Positions 1 through 7,018 are shown, numbered from the stretch's first letter. The stretch: 7,239 nt of DNA from an uncultured Pseudomonadota bacterium (GCA_903957805.1 CAJBQQ010000004.1:1-7239); one strand, 5' to 3'. Made by a program: numbers and translations. Notes: generated from the sequence alone by a model not told the origin.

Positions 1-1296
1 GAATTGGTCGATCATGTGACGACACTCCTCACGATCGCGCTCTTTGTGGTCACGCTGATCGGGGTATTGGCATCCCCCTGGCTGATCTACCTGAGCGCTC
101 CCGGGTTTTCTGCGGACCCTCAGAAGTTCCAACTCACGGTCGATCTTCTGAGGGTCACATTTCCATACATCCTCTTCATCTCACTGGTCGCACTGGCCGG
201 TGGAATACTCAATACCTACGGTAAATTCTCTGTTCCGGCGGTAACACCTGCATTCCTGAACCTGTCATTCATCGGTTGTGCGTTATGGCTCGCTCCATTA
301 ATGGACCAACCGGTCATGTCTCTCGCTTGGGCGGTATTCATCGGGGGAGTCTTGCAGCTGGCCTTCCAGGTCCCGTTCCTGATCCGGATCAAGATGATGC
401 CTCGTCTGCGTCTAAAGATCGGAGAGACAGGTGCATGGAGAGTCATGAAGCAGATGGGCCCCGCAATATTCGGTGTCTCGGTCGGGCAGATCAGTCTACT
501 CATCAATACCATCTTTGCGTCCTTCCTCATCACCGGGAGCGTCTCATGGCTCTACTATGCCGACCGACTGATGGAGTTCCCGGCAGGTCTCTTGGGGGTG
601 GCACTCGGGACCGTTCTTCTACCCTCATTATCACGTCATTATGTCGATAACTCGGTCGAGGAGTATTCACGTCTACTCGACTGGGGGCTCCGTCTGACCG
701 TTCTGTTGACACTCCCCGCTGCATTGGGGCTGGCCATTCTGTCTGCACCCCTGATCTCGACCCTCTTCTATCATGGAGAGTTCTCTGCCAATGATGTCTG
801 GATGACCCGTGATGCATTGGTCGCATACAGCATCGGTCTTCTTGGATTGATACTGGTAAAGGTTCTTGCGCCGGGTTTTTATGCCCGTCAGAATATCAAG
901 ACACCGGTGAAGATTGCACTCATCACACTGGCATCGACACAGATCATGAATATCGCATTCATCATCCCACTACGTCATACCGGGTTAGCACTTGCGATCG
1001 GTCTTGGGGCATGCCTGAATGCGGGCCTTCTGTACTACAAGCTACGCCGCCACCAGATCTACCAGCCACAACCCGGTTGGATGGTCTTCCTGATGAAGGT
1101 CATGCTGGCACTGGCGGTGATGGGTCTGTCACTCTGGTTTGCAGCGGGGAGCGATGCATCCTGGCTGACCCGTTCCCCGATCGACCGAGCGATCCTCTTA
1201 ACTGGGACCGTCGTGATGGGTGCATTCTGCTACTTTCTCATGCTCTGGTTGCTGGGTTTTCGTCTGAGAGACTTTTCTAGGCGTGGGATGGAATAA
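1..1296 (+). CDS. murJ: Lipid II flippase MurJ, 5'-truncated by the window edge
   Basis: MurJ is an inner-membrane MOP-superfamily transporter that flips the undecaprenyl-linked peptidoglycan precursor lipid II to the periplasmic face. The reading frame is open from base 1, so the gene starts upstream; the TTG at 4 is not the true start. The visible 430 or so residues align from memory to E. coli MurJ (511 residues) from about residue 84, so the first two transmembrane helices are missing. They are almost wholly hydrophobic helices with MurJ hallmarks: APGF near residue 32, FPYILFISLVAL near 53, KQMGPAIFGVSVGQISL near 149, SWLYYADRLMEFP near 181 (its Asp-Arg matches D269/R270 of E. coli, R270 lining the substrate cavity), KVLAPGFYARQNIKTPVKIA near 290 and PQPGWM near 352. 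The C-terminus ends at the usual place. No frame damage is seen. mlaA follows 101 bases later on the same strand. Confidence 0.96.
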   Translation, partial: ELVDHVTTLLTIALFVVTLIGVLASPWLIYLSAPGFSADPQKFQLTVDLLRVTFPYILFISLVALAGGILNTYGKFSVPAVTPAFLNLSFIGCALWLAPLMDQPVMSLAWAVFIGGVLQLAFQVPFLIRIKMMPRLRLKIGETGAWRVMKQMGPAIFGVSVGQISLLINTIFASFLITGSVSWLYYADRLMEFPAGLLGVALGTVLLPSLSRHYVDNSVEEYSRLLDWGLRLTVLLTLPAALGLAILSAPLISTLFYHGEFSANDVWMTRDALVAYSIGLLGLILVKVLAPGFYARQNIKTPVKIALITLASTQIMNIAFIIPLRHTGLALAIGLGACLNAGLLYYKLRRHQIYQPQPGWMVFLMKVMLALAVMGLSLWFAAGSDASWLTRSPIDRAILLTGTVVMGAFCYFLMLWLLGFRLRDFSRRGME

Positions 1297-1316
1297 CGCC
1301 GTAGGTCATCCTCATC

Positions 1317-1333
1317 ACTCAAGGAGGTTGAGT
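1317..1333 (+). promoter_or_regulatory. Hairpin displaying a Shine-Dalgarno core in its loop
   Basis: A perfect 6-bp inverted repeat, ACTCAA (1317-1322) and TTGAGT (1328-1333), flanks the loop GGAGG. The loop plus the last two stem bases read AAGGAGG, a full match to the 16S anti-Shine-Dalgarno sequence and the strongest such site seen on the plus strand between murJ and mlaA. It is 11 bases ahead of a GTG that opens a 20-codon ORF, and too far (70 bases) from the mlaA ATG to serve it directly. No T-run follows, so it is not an intrinsic terminator. That it controls translation is inference; such a short stem could also be chance. Confidence 0.45.
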
Positions 1334-1338
1334 CTGGG

Positions 1339-1401
1339 GTGAATCTGTGGCAAGATTTTGAACTTCGACTATATCAATTCACTGGAATACCCCGAATATG
1401 A
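1339..1401 (+). CDS. Possible 20-residue leader ORF overlapping the mlaA start
   Basis: A GTG start gives MNLWQDFELRLYQFTGIPRI followed by TGA. The stop TGA (1399-1401) overlaps the mlaA ATG (1398-1400) as ATGA, the classic arrangement for translational coupling. A perfect AAGGAGG ends 11 bases upstream of the GTG, slightly longer than the usual spacing. mlaA itself lacks a good ribosome-binding site: only GGA at 1384-1386 lies upstream of it, and no alternative in-frame start survives because TGA at 1359 closes the frame. Together these suggest that ribosomes load on the short ORF and re-initiate at mlaA. I recognise no family for the peptide. An ORF of this size can arise by chance, so its coding status is uncertain. 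Confidence 0.33.
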   Translation: MNLWQDFELRLYQFTGIPRI

Positions 1402-2219
1402 ACCGCTCCTTCAGCCTCAATCTTTCTGCTTTATTAGTGTTGGGAATTGCTCTCACCGGTTGTGCTTCGATTAAGAAGGAGCCAGAACCGCTCGAGTTTG
1501 CTAAGCAAGACCCCTACGAGAATGCTAACCGGTCTGTATTCAAGTTCAATGAGATGCTCGACAATAATGTCATGGAGCCGGTCGCGAGGGGGTACAAGGT
1601 CGCTGTACCGGCCCCGATCCGTTCCATGTTCACTAATATTCGTTCCAATTTCGATGATATCGGGGTGACTGTTAACAGTCTTCTCCAGTTGAAGTTCGCT
1701 AATGCTGCAACGAGTAGCGGGCGGATGATGGTTAATACCACCCTCGGTCTTGGGGGTATCCTGGATGTTGCGAGCGATATGGGGATGGAAAAACGAAATG
1801 AAGATTTCGGTCAGACGCTTGGATTTTACGGTGTCCCGAGTGGTCCTTATGTGATGCTCCCACTACTCGGACCGAGCACGCTGCGTGATGCGGGTGGATT
1901 GATCCTTGACTCTGCACTCGACCCGATCGTGGTCGGGAGTTTCTTCGTGGCACCCTACATCGGACCGGTCGTCAACTCGGTCAAAGTGGCCGATATGAGA
2001 GCGGTACTGCTCGATACCGATAAGACACTGGAAGATGCTGCACTGGATAAGTACGAATTCTTGAGGGATGCCTACCTTCAGCGTCGTCGTAGTCTGATAT
2101 TTGATGGTGCACCACCACGTCGTAAGGTCGATGAGGACCTTCTCAGCGAGTCGAAGGTGATCGGACCCTCCAGTTCCAGCGTGACCGTGGTCGAGAGACA
2201 GCCAGAGGGTTCTAAGTAA
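1398..2219 (+). CDS. mlaA: Outer-membrane lipoprotein MlaA (VacJ), phospholipid trafficking
   Basis: MlaA sits in the inner leaflet of the outer membrane, where it partners porins and removes mislocalised phospholipid from the outer leaflet, passing it to periplasmic MlaC and the inner-membrane MlaFEDB complex. The 273-residue product starts with a lipoprotein signal: a hydrophobic stretch about 9-19, then lipobox LTGC with the lipidated Cys at 22. Ala at the next position agrees with outer-membrane sorting. Family hallmarks are DPYENANRSVFKFNEMLD at 38-55 and FGQTLGFYGVPSGPYVMLPLLGPS starting at 137, with VVNSV near 191. The C-terminal tail after about 235 is charged and Ser-rich, probably disordered. 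No other mla gene is in view, so it is separate from any mlaFEDCB operon, as in E. coli. Its start overlaps a short leader ORF, and a strong terminator lies about 75 bases after the stop. Confidence 0.95.
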   Translation: MNRSFSLNLSALLVLGIALTGCASIKKEPEPLEFAKQDPYENANRSVFKFNEMLDNNVMEPVARGYKVAVPAPIRSMFTNIRSNFDDIGVTVNSLLQLKFANAATSSGRMMVNTTLGLGGILDVASDMGMEKRNEDFGQTLGFYGVPSGPYVMLPLLGPSTLRDAGGLILDSALDPIVVGSFFVAPYIGPVVNSVKVADMRAVLLDTDKTLEDAALDKYEFLRDAYLQRRRSLIFDGAPPRRKVDEDLLSESKVIGPSSSSVTVVERQPEGSK

Positions 2220-2293
2220 GGTTAAACGTACCCTTCTGATTCGATCGGTTCATGACTGTGTCAGTCGGATCCGATTAACGCTCTTCCTCACAA

Positions 2294-2330
2294 AAGAAAG
2301 GCCCTTCACATCACGTGAAGGGCCTTTCTT
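2294..2330. terminator. Bidirectional intrinsic terminator between mlaA and htpX
   Basis: The arms AAGAAAGGCCCTTCAC (2294-2309) and GTGAAGGGCCTTTCTT (2315-2330) are perfectly complementary over 16 bp around the 5-base loop ATCAC. The stem has a GC-rich core with an A-rich left flank and a T-rich right flank, so it gives a U-rich tail in either direction (TTTCTT on plus, TTTCTTTTG on minus). It lies between the stops of the convergent genes mlaA (2219) and htpX (2352, minus strand), exactly where a shared terminator is expected. Confidence 0.93.
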
Positions 2331-2351
2331 CATTATGGTCAGACTACTTGA

Positions 2352-3233
2352 TCAGGATGACTCTCGGAGTGCTGCAATACGGACCTCGAGTGGGGGGTGT
2401 GACATGAAGAGTCCCTTGATCCCGTCACTCTTTCCTGAGATCCCGAACGCGGCCATCTTGTCCGGAAGTTGAGAAGGCTCATGCTGCTGCTTAAGCCGCT
2501 CGAGTGCTGAGATCATCTTATTGCGACCGGCCAGACTTGCACCACCCGCATCTGCTCGAAATTCACGCTGACGGCTGAACCACATCACGATCATGCTGGC
2601 AAGAACGCCTAACACCATCTGTGCAACGATGCTGGTGATCAGGAATGCCGGTCCATGACCACGCTCGGTCTTGAATACGACTCGGTCCACGGTATGCCCA
2701 ATAATCCGTGATAGGAAGATAACGAATGTATTAACCACACCCTGTATCAGTGCCAGTGTCACCATATCACCATTGGCGACATGGGTGATCTCGTGTGCCA
2801 GGACGGCCTCGATCTCATCCTTATGCATACTCCTGAGGAGGCCGCTACTGACCGCGACCAGAGCATTGTTGCGGCTCATTCCGGTCGCGAAGGCATTCAC
2901 CTCGGGTGCGTCAAAGATCGCAACCTCTGGCATCCCGATCCCGGCCATCTTGGCCTGCCTCTGAACGGTCTCGACCAGCCACCTCTCGGTTGGATCTGAT
3001 GGATTCTCGATCACGACCGCACCGACCATCCTCTTGGCGCTCCATTTGGACATTGCCAGTGAGACCAATGAACCGCCAAAGCCAATCACCGCTGACATGA
3101 TCAGGAGTGAATTAAAGTCCAGACCACTCCCCTCAGCGTCGAGGATACGGTCCACACCGAGTATTCTGAGAGTGATACTCAGAACGACCAGTATCGCGAG
3201 ATTGGTGACCATGAATAGGAAGATCCGTTTCAT
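2352..3233 (-). CDS. htpX: Membrane zinc metalloprotease HtpX
   Basis: HtpX is an M48-family zinc endoprotease of the inner membrane that degrades damaged or misfolded membrane proteins, acting beside FtsH. The 293-residue product has the same length as E. coli HtpX. Two N-terminal membrane helices (about 5-23 and 42-62) are followed by a cytosolic catalytic region with the HEITH zinc motif at 147-151 (His147, His151 ligands, Glu148 catalytic) and NGDM at 154-157. Two further hydrophobic segments lie at about 160-177 and 198-219. REFRADAGG starting at 223 supplies the third zinc ligand, Glu224. FMSHPPLEVRI near the end is also family-typical. The start is supported by AAAGGAGA (bases 3242-3249 on the complement), eight bases ahead of the ATG. 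A sigma-32-like promoter lies upstream and the gene ends at the shared terminator, so it is probably monocistronic. Confidence 0.96.
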   Translation of the reverse strand: MKRIFLFMVTNLAILVVLSITLRILGVDRILDAEGSGLDFNSLLIMSAVIGFGGSLVSLAMSKWSAKRMVGAVVIENPSDPTERWLVETVQRQAKMAGIGMPEVAIFDAPEVNAFATGMSRNNALVAVSSGLLRSMHKDEIEAVLAHEITHVANGDMVTLALIQGVVNTFVIFLSRIIGHTVDRVVFKTERGHGPAFLITSIVAQMVLGVLASMIVMWFSRQREFRADAGGASLAGRNKMISALERLKQQHEPSQLPDKMAAFGISGKSDGIKGLFMSHPPLEVRIAALRESS

Positions 3234-3281
3234 CGTTATGTTCTCCTTTAAGGCCTGTTAATGACAATCAAGTAAGATGCA

Positions 3282-3310
3282 TTATTGGGTTGCAAGTTCA
3301 TTTTTTCAAG
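3282..3310 (-). promoter_or_regulatory. Predicted sigma-32 (RpoH) heat-shock promoter of htpX
   Basis: Read on the minus strand, CTTGAAA (3310-3304) is an exact match to the sigma-32 -35 element. After 14 bases comes CCCAATAA (3289-3282), which matches five of the seven defined positions of the -10 consensus CCCCATNT. The 14-base spacing is within the normal 13-15 range. Transcription would begin near 3275, leaving a leader of about 40 bases that includes the AAAGGAGA ribosome site. htpX is a known heat-shock gene in E. coli, so the position fits. I saw no good sigma-70 alternative in this gap. This is a prediction from motif matching only. Confidence 0.62.
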
Positions 3311-3375
3311 TGGTGAGTGGGTCGGTTGTTCTCAGGCCGGCATTCTAAATAAAACCAGAGGTCGTCATTTCGGGT

Positions 3376-3864
3376 TCATCTTTGACGGGCGAGGAGTGCA
3401 TACCCCGAGAGTATGGCCATTAGAATGAACAGGATGGCCGACCAGTCCGGGATGGTGAGTGACATGAACTCCCACGAGGATTCTGAGCAGTCACCATTCG
3501 CCTCGAACATGGTCGGCCACCAGCGTGCGATCGGGAGGCTGTTCAGGAGCCTTTCCTCAGGACTGATCCCGCACTCGAATGACTCTGGATACCGGATAAG
3601 CCAAGAGTGTCGTGTCGCGATCACTCCCCCCACCAGGGCCGCGATTATCATCACACCGCTGTAGAGACGTCTGACAAGGGTTCTGGGGTTGTGTGCAACT
3701 GCCACTATTGCAGTTAGCCCGATCACCCAGTAGGAGAGCCTCTGAGCAACGCACAGTGGGCATGGGAGGAGATTTTTAACCAGTTGCAGGTAGACCGCAT
3801 ACACGAGGGATCCTGCACAGATCAGAAAGACCGTCAGGAAGATGATCCTAATAAATGGCCTCAT
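3376..3864 (-). CDS. dsbB: Disulfide bond formation protein DsbB
   Basis: DsbB is an inner-membrane oxidase that re-oxidises periplasmic DsbA and passes electrons to quinone. The 162-residue product has four hydrophobic segments at about 4-23, 40-58, 66-84 and 141-158. The first redox pair is CPLC (Cys35, Cys38) just after helix 1; the second is Cys98 and Cys126 in the large periplasmic loop. Arg42, four residues after Cys38, corresponds to the quinone-site Arg48 of E. coli. All four catalytic cysteines are present, so it should be active. dsbA is not in the window. The start lies 16 bases after the rlmL-like stop, and no good ribosome site precedes it (only AGG, two bases from the ATG), suggesting translation coupled to the upstream gene. 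I see no clear terminator in the 142-base gap after it. Confidence 0.95.
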   Translation of the reverse strand: MRPFIRIIFLTVFLICAGSLVYAVYLQLVKNLLPCPLCVAQRLSYWVIGLTAIVAVAHNPRTLVRRLYSGVMIIAALVGGVIATRHSWLIRYPESFECGISPEERLLNSLPIARWWPTMFEANGDCSESSWEFMSLTIPDWSAILFILMAILSGYALLARQR

Positions 3865-3880
3865 TGCCTAAAGAGGGCCC

Positions 3881-5071
3881 TCATTCTGAGGCCGTCTCAG
3901 GACTCTTTTTGTCATCCCCCGGTCTGACCTTTCTCATCCCGCCAGAGACCATCTTATACTCGAGCAAACGGCATTCGAGTGCGCCATTGAATAGGGGGGT
4001 CCTCCGCGACGCGGTCAGGCGGATGAGTTTCGGCAGCATCGGGTCTGCGGTCAGGATGTAGGCATTCCATCCTGTGAATCTTTTCTTTAGAGTGTCCCCG
4101 AGTAATGGGTACAGATCTTCAAGTTGCTGCTGATCCCCGATCCGGACCCCATACGGTGGGTTGGTCACCAGCACCCCGCTCGTTGCAGGTGAGGACACTT
4201 CCGCAAAGTTAGCCTGCTTCAGACTGACCAGATCTGAGAGACCTGCTGCAACAAGATTGGTACGTGCATCCGACAGTGCATCCCCATACAGATCGCTGCC
4301 GAATATCGGTTGAGGGGTATGCGGTCTCTCCTGATCGGTGGCGTCCCTCTTTAGGCGAGTCCATCCCTCCCGGTCGAAATGGTTGAACCTCTCAAAAGCG
4401 AAACTGCGTTGGGATCCTGGGGCGATGTTCAGTGCCATCTGAGCGGCCTCAAGGAGGAATGTCCCGCTCCCGCACATCGGGTCGATTAGTGGAATGCCGG
4501 GCCTCCATCCGGAGAGATGAAGGATCCCCGCTGCCAGATTCTCTCTGAGTGGGGCCTCACCAGACGCCTTCCTGAGACCTCTCTTGAATAGGGCCTCGCC
4601 CGAGGTGTCCAGGTAGAGGGTAAATCGATGAGCATCCAGGAATGCATGTATCCGGATATCCGGTTCAGCGGTATCAACACTCGGGCGCTTTCCGGTGGCC
4701 TCACGGAACTTGTCGCAGAGTGCATCCTTAATCTTGAGTGTGACAAAGTCCAGGCTTCTGAGTGGACACTTAATTGCAGAGACATTGACACGGATTGTCA
4801 GGGACGGTTTAAACCAATCGGTCCAAGGCAGTCCGTATGTAGTCTTATATATATCCTCCTCCCCCCGGTAGGGTTGTGATGCGATCTGCCACAGGACACG
4901 GCTCGCGATACGGCTCTGTAGATTGGTCCTGTAGCAGGTCATCCAATCACCCTGAAACTTTACCCCCCCATCGGCCGACTGGATGGAAGATGCACCGATC
5001 TGTTCTAACTCCTTGACGAGCACGGGCTCGAGTCCGCGGGGGCAGGGTGCAAAAAAATGGTGTTGGCTCAT
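3881..5071 (-). CDS. rlmL: THUMP-domain 23S rRNA guanine-N2 methyltransferase, RlmL-like
   Basis: The 396-residue product matches the first part of E. coli RlmL (YcbY), which makes m2G2445 in 23S rRNA using S-adenosylmethionine. An N-terminal ferredoxin-like/THUMP RNA-binding region spans about 1-155, with PCPRGLEPVLVKEL at the start. The SAM-binding motif I is DPMCGSGTFLLEAA at 197-210, and the catalytic motif IV is NPPYG at 304-308. LFKRGLRKASGEAPLRENLAAG starting at 161 is the usual linker of this family. E. coli RlmL is about 700 residues because it is fused to the m7G2069 enzyme RlmK; here the RlmK half is absent and the frame ends cleanly, so this is the single-domain form. The start has no obvious ribosome site; the DUF423 stop is 42 bases upstream. 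The symbol rests on similarity, and the exact target base is not proven. Confidence 0.88.
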   Translation of the reverse strand: MSQHHFFAPCPRGLEPVLVKELEQIGASSIQSADGGVKFQGDWMTCYRTNLQSRIASRVLWQIASQPYRGEEDIYKTTYGLPWTDWFKPSLTIRVNVSAIKCPLRSLDFVTLKIKDALCDKFREATGKRPSVDTAEPDIRIHAFLDAHRFTLYLDTSGEALFKRGLRKASGEAPLRENLAAGILHLSGWRPGIPLIDPMCGSGTFLLEAAQMALNIAPGSQRSFAFERFNHFDREGWTRLKRDATDQERPHTPQPIFGSDLYGDALSDARTNLVAAGLSDLVSLKQANFAEVSSPATSGVLVTNPPYGVRIGDQQQLEDLYPLLGDTLKKRFTGWNAYILTADPMLPKLIRLTASRRTPLFNGALECRLLEYKMVSGGMRKVRPGDDKKSPETASE

Positions 5072-5113
5072 GATGAGGATGGGACCCGAGAAGTCATTAG
5101 TCTGGGAGTGATG

Positions 5114-5488
5114 TTATTTTGCAGTTGATACCCCATAAGCGAATAAACCCCAAGCACTTAAGAAGGCCACACCACCGAACGGGGTCACCATCCCGAGACC
5201 CCGTATCCCGGTCAGGCTGAGTGCATAGAGACTGACCGAGAAGAGTATGATCCCGGCCACCATCAACCAACCCGATATCACGAGATGCTTGGACTTGGGA
5301 AGATGGAAGAGGACCAGTCCGATCAGGATCAGTCCCAGAGAATGGTAGAAGTGATACTGAACCCCTGTCTGATAGACGGCCAACATATCGGTCGTGAGTC
5401 TTTGTTTTAGTCCATGTGCACCGAATGCGCCGAAAGCGACGCAGAGAAGCGCATTAATGGATCCGATCATGAGAAAGGTTCTTGGCAT
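5114..5488 (-). CDS. DUF423 family small membrane protein (YgdD-like)
   Basis: This 124-residue protein belongs to DUF423 (E. coli YgdD family), a widespread inner-membrane family with no established function. Four hydrophobic segments are visible at about 4-24, 47-62, 70-92 and 99-119. Conserved features are GAFGAHGLK at 20-28, YQTGVQYHFYHSLGL at 39-53, GIILFSVSLY at 79-88 and VTPFGGVAFLSAW at 101-113. The length is normal for the family. The start is well supported: AAGGA (bases 5499-5495 on the complement) lies six bases from the ATG. It is the first gene of a probable DUF423-rlmL-dsbB transcript, with 42 bases to the next gene. The 162-base gap to xseA upstream suggests it may have its own promoter, but I could not pick a convincing one. 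Confidence 0.9.
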   Translation of the reverse strand: MPRTFLMIGSINALLCVAFGAFGAHGLKQRLTTDMLAVYQTGVQYHFYHSLGLILIGLVLFHLPKSKHLVISGWLMVAGIILFSVSLYALSLTGIRGLGMVTPFGGVAFLSAWGLFAYGVSTAK

Positions 5489-5630
5489 GGGATTTCCTTA
5501 GTGAGTGGATTCGGTATTCTTGATTCGTTTTGGGGTATTAATCTACGGATCTGTCAGGTGATGGGATGAATACTTCTGAAAGATCTACACTGGGCTTTGG
5601 GAGCGACACCGGATGCAATTTTATCAGGGT

Positions 5631-5647
5631 TGCCGATGGATTCGGCA
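5631..5647 (-). other. Small stem-loop just after the xseA stop
   Basis: A perfect 6-bp inverted repeat, TGCCGA (5631-5636) and TCGGCA (5642-5647), surrounds a 5-base loop and begins three bases after the xseA stop codon in the direction of transcription. There is no run of U after it on the minus-strand transcript, so it is not a standard intrinsic terminator. It may mark a weak 3' end or protect the xseA message, or be chance. The rest of the 162-base gap before the DUF423 gene shows nothing else I can support apart from that gene's ribosome site. Confidence 0.3.
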
Positions 5648-5650
5648 GAT

Positions 5651-6994
5651 CTATTTGCCGGTGTCTGAGATGATCGACTCGATCCAACCCCGACTGAGTG
5701 TGATCTTGATCGGATCACTGACCTGAACTTGATCGGTATCACGGAGGACCTTGCCATCCTTCGAGTGGGTGATGCTGTATCCCCGTTCCAGAACAGACTG
5801 TGGGTTCAGGTGTGAGAGGTGAGAGTGAAGACGGTTCAGTATCATTGTGAGGGACTCATCACGGTGCGAAACTGATCTCTGTAACCTGAGAGACAACTCG
5901 TTCTGATGATCGATTAATCGTGAGATGTCTGGACGTGATGCCGTAAAACGCTGGATTAGGTCTCGAAGACGCCAACGACTCCCCTCTGAAGACCGTGTCC
6001 AGGAGCCGGTCAGTCGTTCTTGTAAGTGCTGAAGATGGATGAACTGGTTACGGATCTGTTCGCCTGGGTGGATCAGACGGCGAGCAAGTATATCGATCTC
6101 TTGCATCCTCCTCTCGATCCCTCGGTGGATCACCCTCTCTACACGTCCACGTAAGCTTGATGTGTGTTGTAACAAGTCTTCCCGGTCTGGGCATGCGATC
6201 TGGGCTGCACCGGTTGGGGTGGGTGCTCGTGCATCGGCCACAAAGTCTGCGATGGTGAAATCGGTCTCGTGCCCAACACCGCAGATGATCGGGATGTTAC
6301 ATGCTGCGATTGCACGTGCAACGACCTCCTCATTGAATGACCAGAGATCCTCGATACTGCCTCCACCCCTGCACAGTATCAGGGTGTCACACTCGTCGCG
6401 GTCTGATGCGTTCTGTATCGATTCTGCGATCTTTAGGGGGGATCCCGCTCCCTGAACCGGTGTTGGATAGATGATCACAGGGATGGACGGCATGCGACGG
6501 TTAAGAGTGGTCAGAACATCTTGTAGCGCTGCAGCGGCGGGTGATGTGATGACTCCGATCCTGCGTGGGAAGGTCGGCAGTTTTTTCTTACGGAGGGGGT
6601 CAAACAGGCCCTCCTTACCGAGGCTTGCCTTGAGACGTTCGAAGGATTCGAAGAGTGCTCCAAGACCTGCCCTTCGGACAGTCTCAACACCCAGCTGAAA
6701 GTCACCTCGTGCTTCGTAAAGGGTGACCAGTGCACGCAGTTCGACCTGCATCCCATCCTTGGGTTGCCAGTCGAGGTACTGGTTCTTATGCCGGAACATG
6801 ACGCACCTGACCTGGGCATTCTCGTCCTTGAGTGAGAAGTACCAATGCCCGGATCCGTAACACTTGAAGTTAGAAATCTCACCACAGACCCAGAGTAATG
6901 GAAGAGATTGTTCGAGCAACTCCTTGGCGCGATGGTTTAATTGACTCACGCTCAATACCGGTCGTGAGGGATCCTGTTCTTGAAGAAAATTCAT
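5651..6994 (-). CDS. xseA: Exodeoxyribonuclease VII large subunit XseA
   Basis: XseA is the catalytic subunit of exonuclease VII, which degrades single-stranded DNA from both ends with several XseB small subunits and takes part in repair, including mismatch repair. The 447-residue length is near the E. coli value (456). An N-terminal OB-fold covers about 12-105 (LWVCGEISNFKCYGSGHWYFSLKD starting at 34). The catalytic region contains RRIGVITSPAAAALQDV starting at 144, CRGGGSIEDLWSFNEEVVARAI starting at 208 and the family signature GVGHETDFTIADFVADARAP at 239-258. A long charged helical region from about 270 to 395 fits the coiled coil that carries XseB, followed by NPQSVLERGYSI at 397-408. xseB is not in the window. 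No Shine-Dalgarno sequence precedes the ATG; GTCAAG is the immediate upstream sequence. It is separated by 162 bases from the next gene downstream. Confidence 0.96.
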   Translation of the reverse strand: MNFLQEQDPSRPVLSVSQLNHRAKELLEQSLPLLWVCGEISNFKCYGSGHWYFSLKDENAQVRCVMFRHKNQYLDWQPKDGMQVELRALVTLYEARGDFQLGVETVRRAGLGALFESFERLKASLGKEGLFDPLRKKKLPTFPRRIGVITSPAAAALQDVLTTLNRRMPSIPVIIYPTPVQGAGSPLKIAESIQNASDRDECDTLILCRGGGSIEDLWSFNEEVVARAIAACNIPIICGVGHETDFTIADFVADARAPTPTGAAQIACPDREDLLQHTSSLRGRVERVIHRGIERRMQEIDILARRLIHPGEQIRNQFIHLQHLQERLTGSWTRSSEGSRWRLRDLIQRFTASRPDISRLIDHQNELSLRLQRSVSHRDESLTMILNRLHSHLSHLNPQSVLERGYSITHSKDGKVLRDTDQVQVSDPIKITLSRGWIESIISDTGK

Positions 6995-7009
6995 CTTGAC
7001 ATTCTACAT

Positions 7010-7018
7010 TAATCCACA
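7010..7018 (+). promoter_or_regulatory. Weak DnaA-box-like site upstream of xseA
   Basis: TAATCCACA differs from the DnaA-box consensus TTATCCACA at one position. It lies 16 bases ahead of the xseA start and about 160 bases from the main box cluster. A single one-mismatch nonamer is expected fairly often by chance, so it counts only as a possible outlying box of the putative origin or a site affecting xseA. Confidence 0.22.

Noticed and set aside
216..826. Antisense and alternate-frame ORFs of about 100 codons inside murJ
   Set aside because: They sit inside an intact MurJ frame, have low-complexity Arg/Ser-rich translations and no start context.
1294..1401. Open frame continuing after the murJ stop to the leader ORF stop, suggesting readthrough
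   Set aside because: murJ ends with TAA at the normal family C-terminus; an open run of about 34 codons is common by chance and the GTG with its own strong ribosome site explains the frame better.
2244..2275. Nested small hairpins after mlaA (GACTG/CAGTC and ATCGG/CCGAT)
   Set aside because: Short stems with no T-run; the perfect 16-bp terminator directly downstream accounts for transcript ending.
5500..5570. Sigma-70 promoter for the DUF423 gene (CTGACA on the minus strand)
   Set aside because: No -10 element lies at an acceptable distance, so I could not support a promoter call.
5554..5757. Minus-strand ORF of 67 codons spanning the 3' end of xseA and the following gap
   Set aside because: It overlaps the well-supported xseA frame for half its length, is rich in Ser and Arg like a shadow frame, and shows no recognisable domain or ribosome site.
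6039..6455. 138-codon ORF antisense to xseA
   Set aside because: It lies wholly inside xseA, which has full family motifs; its composition is that of a complementary-strand shadow.
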